The notes under the pieces are model-generated. The model had not been told where the DNA came from, made no database searches, and saw nothing but the letters and a program-made list of their open reading frames with translations. Made by a program: the position numbers and the translations under genes. A stretch of DNA of 64,000 bases from Novosphingobium sp. CECT 9465 (GTDB lineage Bacteria; Pseudomonadota; Alphaproteobacteria; Sphingomonadales; Sphingomonadaceae): positions 1,102,501 to 1,166,500 of the forward strand of contig NZ_CAKLBX010000001.1 in assembly GCF_920987055.1 (NCBI RefSeq), written 5' to 3'. The first letter of the stretch is position 1, and every line of letters starts with the position of its first letter. Of the stretch, positions 17,053-25,064 are shown one piece after another.

Positions 17053-18029
17053 GGTATCCAGCATCGGAGAAGCTCGAGATCATCCGGATCGTCGAGCAAT
17101 CGCACCTACCAGCCAAGCACACGTTGGACGAGCTCGGCATTGCCCGTCGGACCTTCTACCGCTGGTACGACCGGTTCCTCGAAGGCGGCCCGGAGGCGCT
17201 GGAGGATCGGCCATCGACACCGAGCCGGGTGTGGAACCGGATCCCGCCTGACATCCATGATCAGATCATCGAGCTGGCGCTGGGGCAGTCCGAGCTAAGC
17301 CCCCGGGAACTGGCGGTGCGTTTTACCGATGAGAGGCGCTACTTCGTGTCGGAAGCCACGGTTTACCGTCTGTTGAAGGCCCACGATCTGATCACCAGCC
17401 CGGCCTATGTCGTGATCAAGGCCGCCGATCAGTTCCACACCAAGACCACGCGGGTAAACGAGATGTGGCAGACTGATTTTACCTACTTCAAGATCATCGG
17501 GTGGGGCTGGATGTACCTGTCGACCGTGCTCGACGACTTCTCGCGCTACATTATCGCCTGGAAACTGTGCACCAACATGCGCGCCGAGGATGTGACCGAC
17601 ACGCTCGACCTGGCCCTTGGCGCATCGGGCTGCGACAGCGCCACGGTGCTGCACAAGCCCAGGCTGTTGTCGGATAATGGCCCCAGCTACATCGCCGGCG
17701 AATTGGCTGAATACATTGAGGCCCGGAAGATGAGCCACGTGCGCGGTGCCCCGATGCACCCGCAAACCCAGGGCAAGATCGAGCGCTGGCACCAAACCCT
17801 GAAAAACCGCATCCTGCTGGAAAACTACTTTTTGCCCGGCGACCTCGAAGCCCAAATCGAGGCCTTCGTCGAGTACTACAACCACCAGCGTTACCACGAG
17901 AGCCTGAACAACGTGACGCCCGCCGATGCCTACTTCGGCAGGGCTCCAGCCATCATCAAACAGCGCGAAAGGATCAAGCGACAGACCATCGAACATCGGC
18001 GCTTGCAACACCGCAAGCTCGCCGCCTAA
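17049..18029 (+). CDS. IS3-family transposase OrfB (DDE integrase core)
   Basis: This 326-residue catalytic subunit has an N-terminal helix-turn-helix (TLDELGIARRTFYRWYDRF) and an rve core with three acidic sites: WQTDFTYF, LLSDNGPSY and GKIERWHQTLKNRILLENY. In classical IS3 elements OrfAB is made by a -1 frameshift; here an ATG overlaps the orfA stop by four bases, so independent coupled translation is possible. The frame is complete and looks active. Confidence 0.9.
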   Translation: MRYPASEKLEIIRIVEQSHLPAKHTLDELGIARRTFYRWYDRFLEGGPEALEDRPSTPSRVWNRIPPDIHDQIIELALGQSELSPRELAVRFTDERRYFVSEATVYRLLKAHDLITSPAYVVIKAADQFHTKTTRVNEMWQTDFTYFKIIGWGWMYLSTVLDDFSRYIIAWKLCTNMRAEDVTDTLDLALGASGCDSATVLHKPRLLSDNGPSYIAGELAEYIEARKMSHVRGAPMHPQTQGKIERWHQTLKNRILLENYFLPGDLEAQIEAFVEYYNHQRYHESLNNVTPADAYFGRAPAIIKQRERIKRQTIEHRRLQHRKLAA

Positions 18030-18063
18030 CATCAACCCCCAGACGAGGTCCGCACTCCGCTAA

Positions 18064-18635
18064 TTTACGCCGCGAGTTGTGCCGAATGTTCTGACGACGG
18101 ACAAGACCAGCGGCACGAACTGCTCTGTGACTGGTGGCCGGACAAAAAGCGCGAGATCATCGAACGGCTCGACACGGATCTGGAACACGCCAAGGAGCAC
18201 CTGGCCTATCAGGTGCAGCGCCTCGAAGCCGAAGCGAAAAAGAAGTTGGCCGAAGAAATGCAACACACTGAGAAAGCAGCCTATTTGACCACTCTCGCGG
18301 GTGCGGCACCTCAGGTGCCGTCACAGACTGAGATGGCCGAGGCGGTGGAACGCGGCATCAAGCGGGCGCTGGAAGAGCGGGACCAGATGCAGGCATCTGC
18401 AGGCAAGGAGCGCAAGTCGATGGGGCTACAGTTTCTCTTGTGCTTTTTCTTTGGTCCGCTGGGATTGTTCTATTCCAACGTCGCCGCTGCCATCGGTCTG
18501 ATATTGGGCGCCGTGCTTACCTTGCTGATCCTGCGCGGCGCCGCACCGCTGGTATGGTTGATTATCTGGCTAACCTCGATCGGTTTTGGTCTAAGCTCGG
18601 TTGAGAAGCACAACAAGTCTATCAAACATAATTGA
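18064..18635 (+). pseudogene. 5'-truncated membrane protein with coiled-coil N-region
   Basis: The frame is open from the IS3 right end without a start codon (LIYAASCAECSDDGQDQ, then CDWWPDKKREIIERLDTDLEHAKEH). A GTG at 18213 could serve as a secondary start for a 140-residue product. The first part is a charged coiled coil (EAEAKKKLAEEMQHTEK). The second part has two hydrophobic segments (LQFLLCFFFGPLGLFYSNVA and IGLILGAVLTLLILRG, then LVWLIIWLTSIGFGL). I recognise no family. The element on its left removed the beginning. Confidence 0.5.
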
Positions 18636-18851
18636 TACCGATGCGCCGTCTACAATCAAAGTCATTATAAGAGGATAAGCTGGGATTTTGTTTTTGGCGC
18701 AAATGGTTCAAATTTTCAACTCCGATGCGGAACGCAAAGCAAACTACCGTCTCTCAAATTCCGGCTCATTCGGTTAGAAGCAGTTCGATTAGCTCGATTT
18801 CCTCGGCGAATTTGAAAGGTAACTGGCCGCGCTCAGCAATCGGGGAAGGGC

Positions 18852-20012
18852 GTGGCACGGAAGAGGGCATCATCGCCACCCGTCAAGCAGAACAGTAAGG
18901 AAAGAGTCAAAATGCCCTTCGATCGCAAAGCGGACGGGACGATCGCTATGAGGTTGTTATCGGAAGAGCGGGCGGTCGTCTCTAGGGTGCTGCATGTATT
19001 GTGCCGCGAGTTCAACAAGATTGATCCGCTCCTCTTTGCACCGAGCAGGGAGGAAGTCGAAGCACTACATGACCTCATTCAGGCCGTAGTTCCGGAGGAA
19101 GAGACTGTGCTGTCGGCAGAGCGCTACATGCTCCTGCTCGGCGCGATTTCTTACGCGGACGATACCTTTGGCGAAGACTATGGAAGCAAGCCCATGAGCA
19201 TCCGGGGAATGCGCTGGGAATTTGAAAGATTTCGGCGTCGACCGCGAGCTGTCCTGCATCGTGATGGCGTGGGGTCACGCCACCCCTTTCACGACGAGCT
19301 GTTTCTGGATGGAGATGGCATCGAGCTGACCTCGGTCTATTTTCAGCGCGTACTTGATGACCAAGGTGGGCACGATAGCCTCAGCCAGTTTCCCCCAGGC
19401 CGCTATTTCTATAAGGTTTTTCTCCATTTCAGTGACGCGCAAGGCAACCCTGGTCGCATTTTTTGCTGGTGCGAATTCACCACCACCGCAACCGTAATAG
19501 GGGTCGGCGAGCTCGACGTATATGCCCTGAGCGCCACACTCGATCTCTTGCGCGATGCTGTCGTACCCGCATTCGGATGGCTCGAATTGCTTTGGAACCA
19601 CGGGAGCGACGCGATCAATGAGCTACATGGATGGAATGTGGAAGAAGCTCGCAGAGCGGTCGAGGCCCTTTATTTTGATGAATTCGATTTCGACTGGGGA
19701 TATTGCCACAGGCGACATCAACGCGAGTTGAATGGCAGGATAGCTGCGTGGCAGTCGTTGACGGCTGTGTACTACCACGGCCGTAATGAGATATGGGGGA
19801 CCGCGTCCGCTGCACTGACATTTTCCCCAGAGACCACGTCGGCCGAGCGTGATTTTGCAACTTACCAACGCTGCAAGCAGGTGTTTCAGGTTGCGGGTGG
19901 GCTTTCGCTTGAGGTGCTTGTTGCCAAAGTCGTCGAGGAGCCCGTCAAGTTAAACAACGTCGAGTTCGACCTCGAAGACTATGAGATAGAATTCCAGGGT
20001 CCGGATCTGTAA
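18852..20012 (+). CDS. Hypothetical protein (386 aa)
   Basis: A long intact ORF, GTG at 18852 or ATG at 18912 (MPFDRKADG, preceded by AAGGAAAG), which is equally credible. The protein is soluble and acidic. Its middle portion (PPGRYFYKVFLHFSDAQGNPGRIFCWCEFTTTATVIGVGELDVYALSATLDL) reads as beta-rich, and the C-terminal third is helical (AERDFATYQRCKQVFQVAGGLSLEVL). No motif or family recognised. It has no operon partner: 216 bp of apparently empty AT-richer DNA precede it and a gene fragment follows. It lies in the accessory zone between the conjugative remnant and the tRNA-Ser island and was probably acquired. Confidence 0.6.
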   Translation: MARKRASSPPVKQNSKERVKMPFDRKADGTIAMRLLSEERAVVSRVLHVLCREFNKIDPLLFAPSREEVEALHDLIQAVVPEEETVLSAERYMLLLGAISYADDTFGEDYGSKPMSIRGMRWEFERFRRRPRAVLHRDGVGSRHPFHDELFLDGDGIELTSVYFQRVLDDQGGHDSLSQFPPGRYFYKVFLHFSDAQGNPGRIFCWCEFTTTATVIGVGELDVYALSATLDLLRDAVVPAFGWLELLWNHGSDAINELHGWNVEEARRAVEALYFDEFDFDWGYCHRRHQRELNGRIAAWQSLTAVYYHGRNEIWGTASAALTFSPETTSAERDFATYQRCKQVFQVAGGLSLEVLVAKVVEEPVKLNNVEFDLEDYEIEFQGPDL

Positions 20013-20184
20013 TTGCAGATCGTTCGTCGCTGCGTTCCCCATCGGGACACTGCCCTCGGATCAGCTTTGACACCTCACCGCTGGCAAACAGTTTCTATCC
20101 TACCTCACGCCTGGAACAGAGTGCCATCGCGCAGCATGGCATGGATGATGGGCGATACGGCGGATTTGAGCGGCCCGCCTTTGA

Positions 20185-20448
20185 AGCCCCGCGTGGCTGA
20201 TCGGCTGGACCCGTGCCGCACCGCTCTATGAAAGCTATGTCCGTCACGCCAAGACTTATGGCTCCAACCGGCCCGATAAGCGGCTCGCTAAGGAAGAACT
20301 GGCGACCGAAACCGCTTGGGGCAAAATGATGGGGTCGCTCTTCGGCAAGAAGCGTCGTCGGGCACTCCAACGCCGCGTGAAGCGGTTAGGCGATCCTAAC
20401 GGCGCAAACTTACACTGCACTTACACGGCCGAAAACGAGACCCAATAG
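20185..20448 (+). pseudogene. C-terminal fragment of an unrecognised basic protein
   Basis: The frame opens after a stop at 20182 and runs to TAG at 20448 with protein-like composition (WLIGWTRAAPLYESYVRHAK, then TYGSNRPDKRLAKEELATET, a cluster of Lys/Arg, and a polar tail). No start codon fits. It ends 55 bp before the tRNA-Ser attachment site, so it may be the tail of a gene interrupted long ago. Function unknown. Confidence 0.3.
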
Positions 20449-20503
20449 GCGCTAGCAGCGCCCCGCAGGAGTGCTGTATTAAGTTTTTGTTTTTAAAGGG
20501 TTT

Positions 20504-20517
20504 TGGCGGAGACGGAG
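20504..20517. repeat. attL-like copy of the tRNA-Ser 3' end
   Basis: TGGCGGAGACGGAG is identical to 28460-28473, covering CCA, the discriminator base and the acceptor strand of tRNA-Ser (as complement). Identity stops on both sides of the 14 bp. It marks the left junction of the island. Confidence 0.85.
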
Positions 20518-20625
20518 TCCGCCTAACTAGCGTCCAGCCGCATTCGCATGCCGCCATAATAACGGCTAAAATAGGGGGATTTAGTGAAGTCCCGCCCCTT
20601 TTCCCGTCCGAATGCGTCCCGTTGC

Positions 20626-20669
20626 GTTCCCATAAAACCGCGCTATTATAGGGGAACGGTTATGGGAAC
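20626..20669. repeat. Inverted/direct repeats near the island's left end
   Basis: GTTCCCATAA (20626-20635) is inverted as TTATGGGAAC (20660-20669). The 19-mer GGGGAACGGTTATGGGAAC (20651-20669) recurs in direct orientation at 28398-28416, close to the other end of the island, with GCGCTAT just upstream in both copies. The position, between attL and the integrase and again beside attR, fits integrase arm-binding or regulator sites. Confidence 0.7.
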
Positions 20670-20733
20670 GCTCTGCTCTTGGGGCCATGGGGGCTCCACT
20701 TAGGCAGGTTCGGTTCCCGGACAGGGAGCCATA

Positions 20734-21981
20734 ATGCCCAAGAAGCTCAGCAACGCGCTCACCCCCTTGGCGGTGAAGAATGCAAAGCCCGGTCGCCATG
20801 CCGATGGTGGCGGGCTGCATTTGCTGGTGAAGGAAAGCGGTGCCCGGTCATGGGTCTATCGCTTCATGCTCAGCGGTAAGTCGCGCGACATTGGCCTTGG
20901 CACGGCTGGCCCGGACGGCATTTCCCTTGCCGATGCCCGCGACGCCCGCGACGCGCTGCGCCTCAAGGTGAAAGCCGGGATTGATCCCCTTGAGGAACGC
21001 CAGCGGGAGGCCGCTGAGGCCCTTGCGACGGCTCAGGCGGCACAAGTCGCCGGAATAACATTCAAGGCCGTGGCAGAAACCTACATCGGCGCGAATGAGG
21101 GAAGCTGGCGCAATGACAAGCACCGGCAGCAATGGAAGAACACGCTGGCCACCTATGTCTATCCGGTGATCGGGGAATTGCCCGTTGCCGAGGTTGGCAC
21201 GGCCCACGTTCTGCAAATTCTTGAGCCGATCTGGAAAGCCAAGGCCGAAACTGCCAGCCGTGTGCGAGGCCGCATGGAAACGATCCTCGATGCCGCCAAG
21301 GCGCGCGGATACCGCGACGGCGAAAACCCGGCCCGGTGGCGCGGCCATATCGCGCAAATTTTGCCTGTCCGGTCCCGCCTCACGCGCGGCCATCACAAGG
21401 CCATGCCCTATGAGGCGATCCCGGCATTCGTCGGTGCGCTGCACAAGCGGGAGGCCGTCGCGGCGCTGGCGCTGGAATTTACGATCCTGACTGCTGCCCG
21501 CACCGGGGAAGTGATCGGCGGGAAGTGGGATGAGGTCGATTTGGAAAAGGCAATCTGGACGATCCCTGCCAGCCGCATGAAGGCGGGCAAGGAACATCGC
21601 GTTCCCCTGTCGCCGCGCGCCGTGGAGATTTTGAAGTCCACGCAAGGGCTGCGCAAGGAATGGCTGTTCCCGGCGACCAAGGGCGGGAGCATGTCGGGCA
21701 TGGCCATGTCGATGCTGCTTCGCCGAATGAAAGTTGACGTGACCGTGCACGGATTCCGTTCGGGCTTCCGCGACTGGTCCGCCGAATGCACCGGCTATGC
21801 CCATGAGGTTGCGGAAATGGCCTTGGCGCACACTATCGAGAACAAGGTTGAGCGAGCCTATCGGCGCGGTGATCTGTTCGACAAACGGCGGCGGCTTATG
21901 GACGATTGGGCCACCTATTGCGTCACGATCCCGGCGGCTGGCGCCAACGTGACGCCCATTCGCAAGGCCGAGGCCGGATAG
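20734..21981 (+). CDS. int: Tyrosine integrase, P4 type (DUF4102 arm-binding domain)
   Basis: This 415-residue protein starts after AGGGAG. The N-terminal DUF4102 arm-binding domain (LTPLAVKNAKPGRHADGGGLHLLV, then RDIGLGTAGPDGISLADARD) is followed by a core-binding SAM-like domain. The catalytic domain has the first Arg in LTAARTGEVIGGKWDEVD, VHGFRSGFRDW in place of the HxxR box, and the nucleophilic Tyr in ENKVERAYRRGDLFDKRR. It catalyses site-specific integration and excision at the tRNA-Ser att site 230 bp upstream. The frame is intact. Confidence 0.95.
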   Translation: MPKKLSNALTPLAVKNAKPGRHADGGGLHLLVKESGARSWVYRFMLSGKSRDIGLGTAGPDGISLADARDARDALRLKVKAGIDPLEERQREAAEALATAQAAQVAGITFKAVAETYIGANEGSWRNDKHRQQWKNTLATYVYPVIGELPVAEVGTAHVLQILEPIWKAKAETASRVRGRMETILDAAKARGYRDGENPARWRGHIAQILPVRSRLTRGHHKAMPYEAIPAFVGALHKREAVAALALEFTILTAARTGEVIGGKWDEVDLEKAIWTIPASRMKAGKEHRVPLSPRAVEILKSTQGLRKEWLFPATKGGSMSGMAMSMLLRRMKVDVTVHGFRSGFRDWSAECTGYAHEVAEMALAHTIENKVERAYRRGDLFDKRRRLMDDWATYCVTIPAAGANVTPIRKAEAG

Positions 21982-22080
21982 AGTTTCACCGGGCATTCGG
22001 CCCGATGGAAGCGGGCCAGCAAAGGGATGGTCCCCCGATGCTGGCCCTAACCACAACCCGACTGCAAAGGAGTCGAGATA

Positions 22081-22545
22081 ATGGCTAGCATTCCCATAGG
22101 CCGAGAGGCCCAGCCCGTCACCCTGCCGGGCACGATACCGCCCATGCCAGCCGTGGCGCGCATCCTGTCACGGTATGATCGCGGTAAGCTGGCGGCATTC
22201 GTGACCGTGGCAATTGACCTGCTCGACGTGCTGGACGGTGATTCCGACCGGGAGGGCGAATGCAGCGAGGATGAGGTTTCGCGCTGCACCGACATAGGAC
22301 GTCCCGTGCCCAGCGATGAGCCAGGATGCGACATTGCCGACACTGGCGAGAATGCTTGGATCGAATGGCACACCATGCGCGGAAGCCAGAAACGCTGGCC
22401 GAACATCACGCAACCGCATGAGGATGCCGAGGACGACGATCCAGCCGGGCAATATGATGAGGATTGCTGGACCGGCCCGCCAATGCCCGACCGTGGCGCT
22501 GGCTGTCCAATCAGCGATCCGGGGGAATATGAGGATGGTTTTTGA
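22081..22545 (+). CDS. Acidic island protein (154 aa), unknown function
   Basis: Starts MASIPIGREAQPVTLPG with AAGGAG upstream. The N-terminal third is a helical segment (MPAVARILSRYDRGKLAAFVTVAIDLLDVLDGD); the rest is strongly acidic with repeated Asp/Glu runs and D-x-G-x-G-C-P-I-S-D-P-G-E near the end. Short acidic proteins of this pattern follow integrase genes in alphaproteobacterial prophages (recalled). Acidic islands sometimes mimic DNA, but nothing here proves this. Confidence 0.6.
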   Translation: MASIPIGREAQPVTLPGTIPPMPAVARILSRYDRGKLAAFVTVAIDLLDVLDGDSDREGECSEDEVSRCTDIGRPVPSDEPGCDIADTGENAWIEWHTMRGSQKRWPNITQPHEDAEDDDPAGQYDEDCWTGPPMPDRGAGCPISDPGEYEDGF

Positions 22546-22666
22546 GTGCGGCTGGCAAGCAGCCCAATGACGCCATAGACTGCGGGCGGGGATAGGCTGG
22601 CCAGCCGATAAGCGCGCATCCCACGTGCTTCCCCGCCTTACCTTGGGAACCGCTAGGGAGGCGGGA

Positions 22667-23350
22667 ATGGTTGAACCATATATCAGCGATCAGTGGCATG
22701 ATGCCCCCGAGGGATACCGCTTCTCCCTTACGGGCATCGACGAAGCATTATGGATGCCACTTTCCGAAGCAATCTCGCTTTTGAATGCCCTACCTCGCCC
22801 AACTGTCATGCCTTTGCGCGAGTTTTTCGCGTGGCGTTGTTCGCAGGGTCTTATCTCTGCCAAGGCCGGTCGGCTTATTCAGACTTTCGGCGACCAATCA
22901 GGATCGATCGAATACCGACAAATGCCCATAACTGTGGAGTGGGCATCGCCATATTGGACCGCCAGCCACGGGGAACATTGGACCACAAACGCCGCTCGAA
23001 TCGTGACGAACGGGCCTGCCAGTCGCCAGATAAACCAGTATCTGGAAATTGCCGTTGACCGCGAGGGAGTGGACTTATTTCGGGCGTTGATCCTTGCCCA
23101 GAACGCGACCCAGCCAACGCATGGCGGGGGGACTGTGCCTCCAAATCGCAAGCTTAATCACGCTGAAATTATCGGGCAGGCCGCGTCCATGCGTGCCGCT
23201 CTGCCGGATATATCGAAAGGATCGGCGGCAGCCTCAATCGTGGCTGATTTGCCGCCTAATCCGAAGTCCGGCAAGCCGAGGGATACGCGGCACATTGAAC
23301 GCATGATCGCGCATCTATGGGAGGGGGGACTTTCGCAATCCCCCCGATAA
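22667..23350 (+). CDS. Hypothetical island protein (227 aa)
   Basis: The ATG at 22667 is chosen for its GGGAGG ribosome-binding site; an upstream GTG at 22625 is less likely. The product opens MVEPYISDQWHDAPEGYRF. It has a mixed alpha/beta central region and a C-terminal basic helix (KSGKPRDTRHIERMIAHLWEGG) that could contact DNA or follow a primase-type linker. No domain recognised. It stands alone in the island between the acidic protein and the replication operon. Confidence 0.6.
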   Translation: MVEPYISDQWHDAPEGYRFSLTGIDEALWMPLSEAISLLNALPRPTVMPLREFFAWRCSQGLISAKAGRLIQTFGDQSGSIEYRQMPITVEWASPYWTASHGEHWTTNAARIVTNGPASRQINQYLEIAVDREGVDLFRALILAQNATQPTHGGGTVPPNRKLNHAEIIGQAASMRAALPDISKGSAAASIVADLPPNPKSGKPRDTRHIERMIAHLWEGGLSQSPR

Positions 23351-23444
23351 GCCGCATTCCCCCAGTCCAAGGCTAGCCAAATCCGGCCTAATTGGTCCCC
23401 CACCAAGTGAAGGCATCCCGCCTCCGCAAAGTGGGACCGAAGAA

Positions 23445-23633
23445 ATGCAATCCATCAAGCACGATCCCCCGAAGATCGGTTACAGCATTCGGGAAGCCTG
23501 CCATGCGTCCAGCCTTGGGCGGACGACGCTCTACAATCACATTTCGGCTGGTCGCCTTCGCGCCGTTCGCGTCGGTGGCAGGACGATCATTCCGGCAGAG
23601 GCGTTGCACGCGCTGATCGCGGGGGAGGCTTGA
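23445..23633 (+). CDS. AlpA/excisionase-like helix-turn-helix protein
   Basis: This 62-residue MerR-type winged helix reads YSIREACHASSLGRTTLYNHISAGRLRAVRVGGRTIIPAEALHAL, the canonical excisionase/AlpA layout (recognition helix, then wing with VGGRTIIP). In P4-like elements such proteins activate integrase or serve as directionality factors. It is the first gene of a tightly packed operon running to 26367 (gaps of 3 bp or overlaps), so it may set expression of the replication genes. Confidence 0.8.
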   Translation: MQSIKHDPPKIGYSIREACHASSLGRTTLYNHISAGRLRAVRVGGRTIIPAEALHALIAGEA

Positions 23634-23636
23634 GCC

Positions 23637-23825
23637 ATGCCCCAGAAAAGCGAAACCCGCGCGGGTAAGGCGCGGGCATCGCGGAATAGCTGTGGCGGCT
23701 GGTTCCGTGATCCTCTTACCCCTCTCGACGTGCAGGCGCAATTCCTTGTCACCATGCACAATGTCCGGCCCGAACTGGCGGCGATGATTGCGGCTATCGC
23801 ATTCGGAGGGCACGGCCATGGCTGA
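23637..23825 (+). CDS. Small island protein (62 aa)
   Basis: It starts three bases after the excisionase-like gene and overlaps the next gene by eight bases, which is the best evidence that it is real. The C-terminal part is a hydrophobic helix pattern (LDVQAQFLVTMHNVRPELAAMIAAIAFGG); the N-terminus is basic. No family recognised. Confidence 0.55.
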   Translation: MPQKSETRAGKARASRNSCGGWFRDPLTPLDVQAQFLVTMHNVRPELAAMIAAIAFGGHGHG

Positions 23826-24129
23826 TCGCTACCCCGACGATCCCGGCACGAAAGGCCCGGACGGCACCAGCCAGGACGCTGCCGACGCCATTGCGCCTAG
23901 CGTTCCTCACCTTCGCCGCGTCGCCATGCTGGCGCTAAACCGGCTGGGAGAAGCAACCCCGCTTGAAGCCGTGGCGGTCGCTGGCATTGCCCGCGAAGCA
24001 CTCCAGCCCCGTTTTAGCGAGTTGCGGACCACGGGCCTTGTCGAACCGACCGGCGAGCGTCGGCGCAACCCGTCCGGCAAGTATGCGGCGGTGCTTCGCC
24101 TCACCGAACAAGGGAGGGCAGCACTATGA
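23818..24129 (+). CDS. Winged-helix DNA-binding protein (103 aa)
   Basis: After a polar N-terminus (MADRYPDDPGTKGPDG), residues 30-103 form a winged helix of the kind used by phage replication regulators: ALNRLGEATPLEAVAVAGIAREALQPRFSELRTTGLVEPTGERRRNPSGK, then LRLTEQGRAAL. The TGA overlaps the primase start (ATGA). It probably controls or assists the downstream replication genes. Confidence 0.65.
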   Translation: MADRYPDDPGTKGPDGTSQDAADAIAPSVPHLRRVAMLALNRLGEATPLEAVAVAGIAREALQPRFSELRTTGLVEPTGERRRNPSGKYAAVLRLTEQGRAAL

Positions 24130-25064
24130 TTGACCTTCGCGTCATCGCCGTGCGCTACGGCGGCAAGGTTATGGGCAGGGAATGCCTTATACCGACGCCC
24201 GGCCATTCCAGCCGCGACCGAGGAACGGCAATTCGGCTGGCACCGGGCGCACCGGATGGCCTGCTAGTGACCTGTTTCAATGGTGGGCGGCTGGAGGCTC
24301 TGGCGGTGAAAGATATGCTTCGCCGGGATGGCATCCTACCCGCCGATGACGGCAAGCGCCGGGCACTGACAGCGGCAGAGCGGCACTCGATCCGGCAAGC
24401 CGAACTGGCCCGGCAACGGGAGCGGCTGGCGCTGGAGGAAATGGCGGCATCCGGTGCGGCGGCCTTGTGGAGCAATGCCAGCCGGGCGGACAAGGCGCAC
24501 CCCTATCTTGTTCGCAAGGCGCTTGAGCCGTTCGGGATTCGGCAGTCGGGCACTGCCTTGCTGGTGCCGATGGTGGATGCTGACTTTCGTCTGTGGAATG
24601 TCCAGCGCATCCGGCCCGATGGCTTCAAGCTGTTCCTCAGGGATGGCCGCACCGCTGGCCTGTTCTGGCCCCATGGCGTGCACATGCTGGACGGCAGGCC
24701 GTCCGATGGCCCGCTTGTGATCGGGGAGGGCTTTGCCACGATGGCAGCTGTTCACATGGCAACCGGCCATGGCATCGCCGCTGCTATGTCGGCGCGCAAC
24801 CTTGAAACCGTCGCCCGCGCTATGCGCAAGTTGTTCCCCGCCCGCAAAATTATCATCGCGGCGGACGATGACAGCCACCTGCCTGAAAATCTTGGCCAGA
24901 ATGCCGCAAGGAAGGCCGCACAGGCGATTGGTGCCCATGTAGCGACCCCAAGGCCGGAAACGCGCGCAGGGGACTCAGGGGCCGATTTTGCGGACATTCC
25001 CCGCGATCAGGTTGCAGCGCGCATCGATCAAGCCCGGTCGGGCAAGGCGGCTTCTCATGGCTGA
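24126..25064 (+). CDS. Toprim-domain primase-like protein
   Basis: This 312-residue protein has an N-terminal DUF7146-like region (CLIPTPGHSSRDRGTAIRLAPGAPDGLLVTCFNGG and a linker). The C-terminal Toprim domain has GPLVIGEGFATMAAVHMATGHGIAAAMSARNL and a metal-binding strand KIIIAADDDSH, with the Glu and Asp-x-Asp residues intact. Such proteins make primers for plasmid or phage replication. It is coupled to the winged-helix gene (4-bp overlap) and to the RepA-like ATPase (8-bp overlap). There is no zinc-finger domain, as in plasmid-type Toprim primases. Confidence 0.85.
   Translation: MIDLRVIAVRYGGKVMGRECLIPTPGHSSRDRGTAIRLAPGAPDGLLVTCFNGGRLEALAVKDMLRRDGILPADDGKRRALTAAERHSIRQAELARQRERLALEEMAASGAAALWSNASRADKAHPYLVRKALEPFGIRQSGTALLVPMVDADFRLWNVQRIRPDGFKLFLRDGRTAGLFWPHGVHMLDGRPSDGPLVIGEGFATMAAVHMATGHGIAAAMSARNLETVARAMRKLFPARKIIIAADDDSHLPENLGQNAARKAAQAIGAHVATPRPETRAGDSGADFADIPRDQVAARIDQARSGKAASHG

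Larger units (their letters stand above)
16623..18063 (+). mobile_element. IS3-family insertion sequence
   Basis: Two overlapping ORFs (orfA, orfB) of the IS3 layout are bounded by related ends. The left tip reads TTAAGGAGTGTTGGGG; the right tip, read inwards, begins TTAGCGGAGTGCGG. No clear target duplication is seen (GAT left, TTT right). The flanking genes do not join across the element, since a coupling-protein gene ends at its left and a different, plus-strand ORF begins at its right. A deletion next to the IS is likely. Confidence 0.8.
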
